Assembly: GCF_030625865.1 (NCBI RefSeq)
Contig: NZ_DAOUQB010000008.1
Coordinates: 1 to 64,000 of the forward strand
Direction: 5' to 3'
From: Anaerotignum sp.
Lineage (GTDB): Bacteria > Bacillota > Clostridia > Lachnospirales > Anaerotignaceae
DNA: 64,000 bases
Shown: piece by piece, positions 63,068 through 64,000 of the stretch
How the letters are laid out: every line of letters starts with the position of its first letter
How positions within the stretch are numbered: the stretch's first letter is position 1
Position numbers and translations under genes: made by a program
The notes under the pieces: generated by a model
What the model was told of the DNA's origin: nothing
The model's database searches: none
Seen by the model: the letters and a program-made list of their open reading frames with translations, nothing else

Positions 63068-63253
63068 CTCAAGGGAAAAGAACTCTTGGGAAGGGGATTT
63101 TTGACCCTGAATTGACTGATTTTTCCCTTCAAATTCCCTTGAGATTTTCAAAAACGTATTTTTCAGTATGGTTGAAACTACAACCAATTCACCAAATTAA
63201 TCCATGAACATAAATACAAAACCCCTTGACAATAGGACGTTTCCTACTGTCAA
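63068..63253 (+). repeat. Right flanking repeat of the type I RM cassette
   Basis: Same ordered blocks as 55918-56076: CTCAAGGGAAA (63068-63078), TATGGTTGAAAC...CAACCAATT (63167-63190) and the palindrome GACAATAGGA-CGTT-TCCTACTGTC (63228-63251). Here the palindrome is extended by CCCCTT/AAGGGG to a 16-position stem with 15 pairs. It lies upstream of the hsdM promoter. The remaining gap to 63413 shows no gene. Confidence 0.65.
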
Positions 63254-63413
63254 GGGGCTTAATTTGTTGGTACTACTTGTTTCCGAAGTATTTTTATTCA
63301 AATATAGGCAACACCATTTAGTTCATCCTAGTTATTACCACCAATATCAATTTGGGTCACGATAACTATCCTCAGAGGGAGTTTTTGAAGGCCAATTCAA
63401 GCAAAAACTGATT

Positions 63414-64000
63414 TTAAATTAAAAAATCATATATATTGGTTTGAGTTCTGTCTACCAATATTTTAGGGTCTGTAAGGACTGAATACAATGTTTCCTTCAC
63501 TAGCTTATAGTCTTCTGCTTGAAACTTATAATAATCAGTATCATTATCGGCCTCTCCAATTTGCAGATGAACTCTATTTCTTAATTTTCTTAAAGCACTT
63601 ATTTTGGAGAAATACTCACTTTTAATTTCAAGTAGTCCTTTATCTTTTATCTTATTTATAATACTTTTAAAATCCATTTCCTTTTCAGATTTACTCCCTT
63701 TTTCAAATATATGTATCTCCATTTTTCGTTTTTGTTCTTCTTCTGAGTATTCAGTAGTTTTAACTATGCCAATATTATTCCATCCATCTGTCATAGACCA
63801 CTGCCCACTCTTTTTTAATACTTGATAAAATATAGCCTCGACAATTGACATAGCGGTTATGATATAAGTTTTATATATTAGACATTTGACAATGCTATGA
63901 AAGTCTATTTCATTAATTTGTAATTGTAGATATTGAAGATATTGCAAATTATATGAAATGTTATTCTTTATATGAGTGTCTATATCCTCTAAAATCCCTT
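63414..64000 (-). CDS. HEPN-like hypothetical protein, partial (start beyond right edge)
   Basis: The frame is open from the right edge (GILEDIDTHIKNN...) to a stop at 63414, so the visible part is about 194 codons and the true start is probably outside. The sequence is helical and Lys/Glu-rich, with ISALRKLRNRVHLQIGEAD near the end, matching the R-x(4-6)-H motif of HEPN proteins, and GWNNIGIVKTTEY before it. HEPN proteins are often RNases in defence or toxin systems. Its place beside the RM cassette fits that, but no partner is visible. Confidence 0.6.
   Translation of the reverse strand, partial: GILEDIDTHIKNNISYNLQYLQYLQLQINEIDFHSIVKCLIYKTYIITAMSIVEAIFYQVLKKSGQWSMTDGWNNIGIVKTTEYSEEEQKRKMEIHIFEKGSKSEKEMDFKSIINKIKDKGLLEIKSEYFSKISALRKLRNRVHLQIGEADNDTDYYKFQAEDYKLVKETLYSVLTDPKILVDRTQTNIYDFLI

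Noticed and set aside
1-64000. CRISPR array or cas genes
   Set aside because: No regularly spaced short repeats and no Cas-like proteins were seen.

Overview
The window reads as the chromosome of a low-GC Gram-positive anaerobe of the class Clostridia. The reasons are strong purine-rich ribosome-binding sites, an ftsZ/ftsQ/DUF881/small-basic-protein division cluster, a monomeric [FeFe] hydrogenase, ferredoxin-type ATPases, a TRAP transporter for sugar acids, and Clostridia-type serine recombinases. I cannot name the species from this sequence. No rRNA gene, complete tRNA or CRISPR array was seen.

Layout of the core part (1-35.8 kb): (a) 1-11.0 kb, a sugar-acid catabolic locus. A leftward operon holds a zinc alcohol dehydrogenase, galactonate dehydratase (dgoD), an FGGY kinase, a TRAP transporter (dctPQM), 2-dehydro-3-deoxygalactonokinase (dgoK), KDPG/KDPGal aldolase (eda) and a D-2-hydroxyacid dehydrogenase cut by the window edge. 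A GntR/FCD regulator and an SDR dehydrogenase point the other way. Together they would import D-galactonate or a related aldonate and convert it to pyruvate and glyceraldehyde 3-phosphate. (b) 11.2-14.3 kb, nadA-nadB-nadC for de novo NAD synthesis. (c) 14.9-16.2 kb, a 47-codon ORF coupled to a YibE/F membrane protein. (d) 16.4-18.4 kb, a ferredoxin-like [FeFe] hydrogenase and a small membrane protein. (e) 19.0-26.4 kb, the phosphate regulon pstS-pstC-pstA-pstB-phoU-HD protein-phoP-phoR, with a TTTAACA-type Pho box before pstS. (f) 26.6-31.0 kb, murA-ftsQ-DUF881-sbp-ftsZ. (g) A P1-family peptidase, a GrpB-family protein, and an operon of two NifX-like proteins around two MinD-like 4Fe-4S ATPases.

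From about 36 to 56 kb the window is an accessory region built from several mobile segments in different states of decay. It has a truncated TetR gene, then a VanRS/BceRS-like two-component system with an FtsX-type ABC transporter bounded by 35-bp direct repeats. Next come a serine recombinase whose best start is an ATA codon, a decayed second recombinase, and a TetR-controlled ECF importer (S, T and fused A-A proteins) followed by remnants of an ABC exporter and a DtxR/MntR-type repressor. Last is an intact large serine recombinase whose end abuts a tRNA T-arm fragment, followed by ribbon-helix-helix proteins, a RepA-like ATPase and proteins resembling DUF6076, DUF6550 and DUF6809.

From 56.1 to 62.9 kb is a complete type I restriction-modification operon (hsdM-hsdS-DUF3644-like-hsdR). 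A degenerate direct repeat of about 160-190 bp carrying a conserved palindrome flanks it on both sides. Beyond it lies a partial HEPN-like gene that runs off the right edge. The repeat-bounded restriction cassette with two RxxxxH/HEPN-like companions is the best candidate for an under-described system here.
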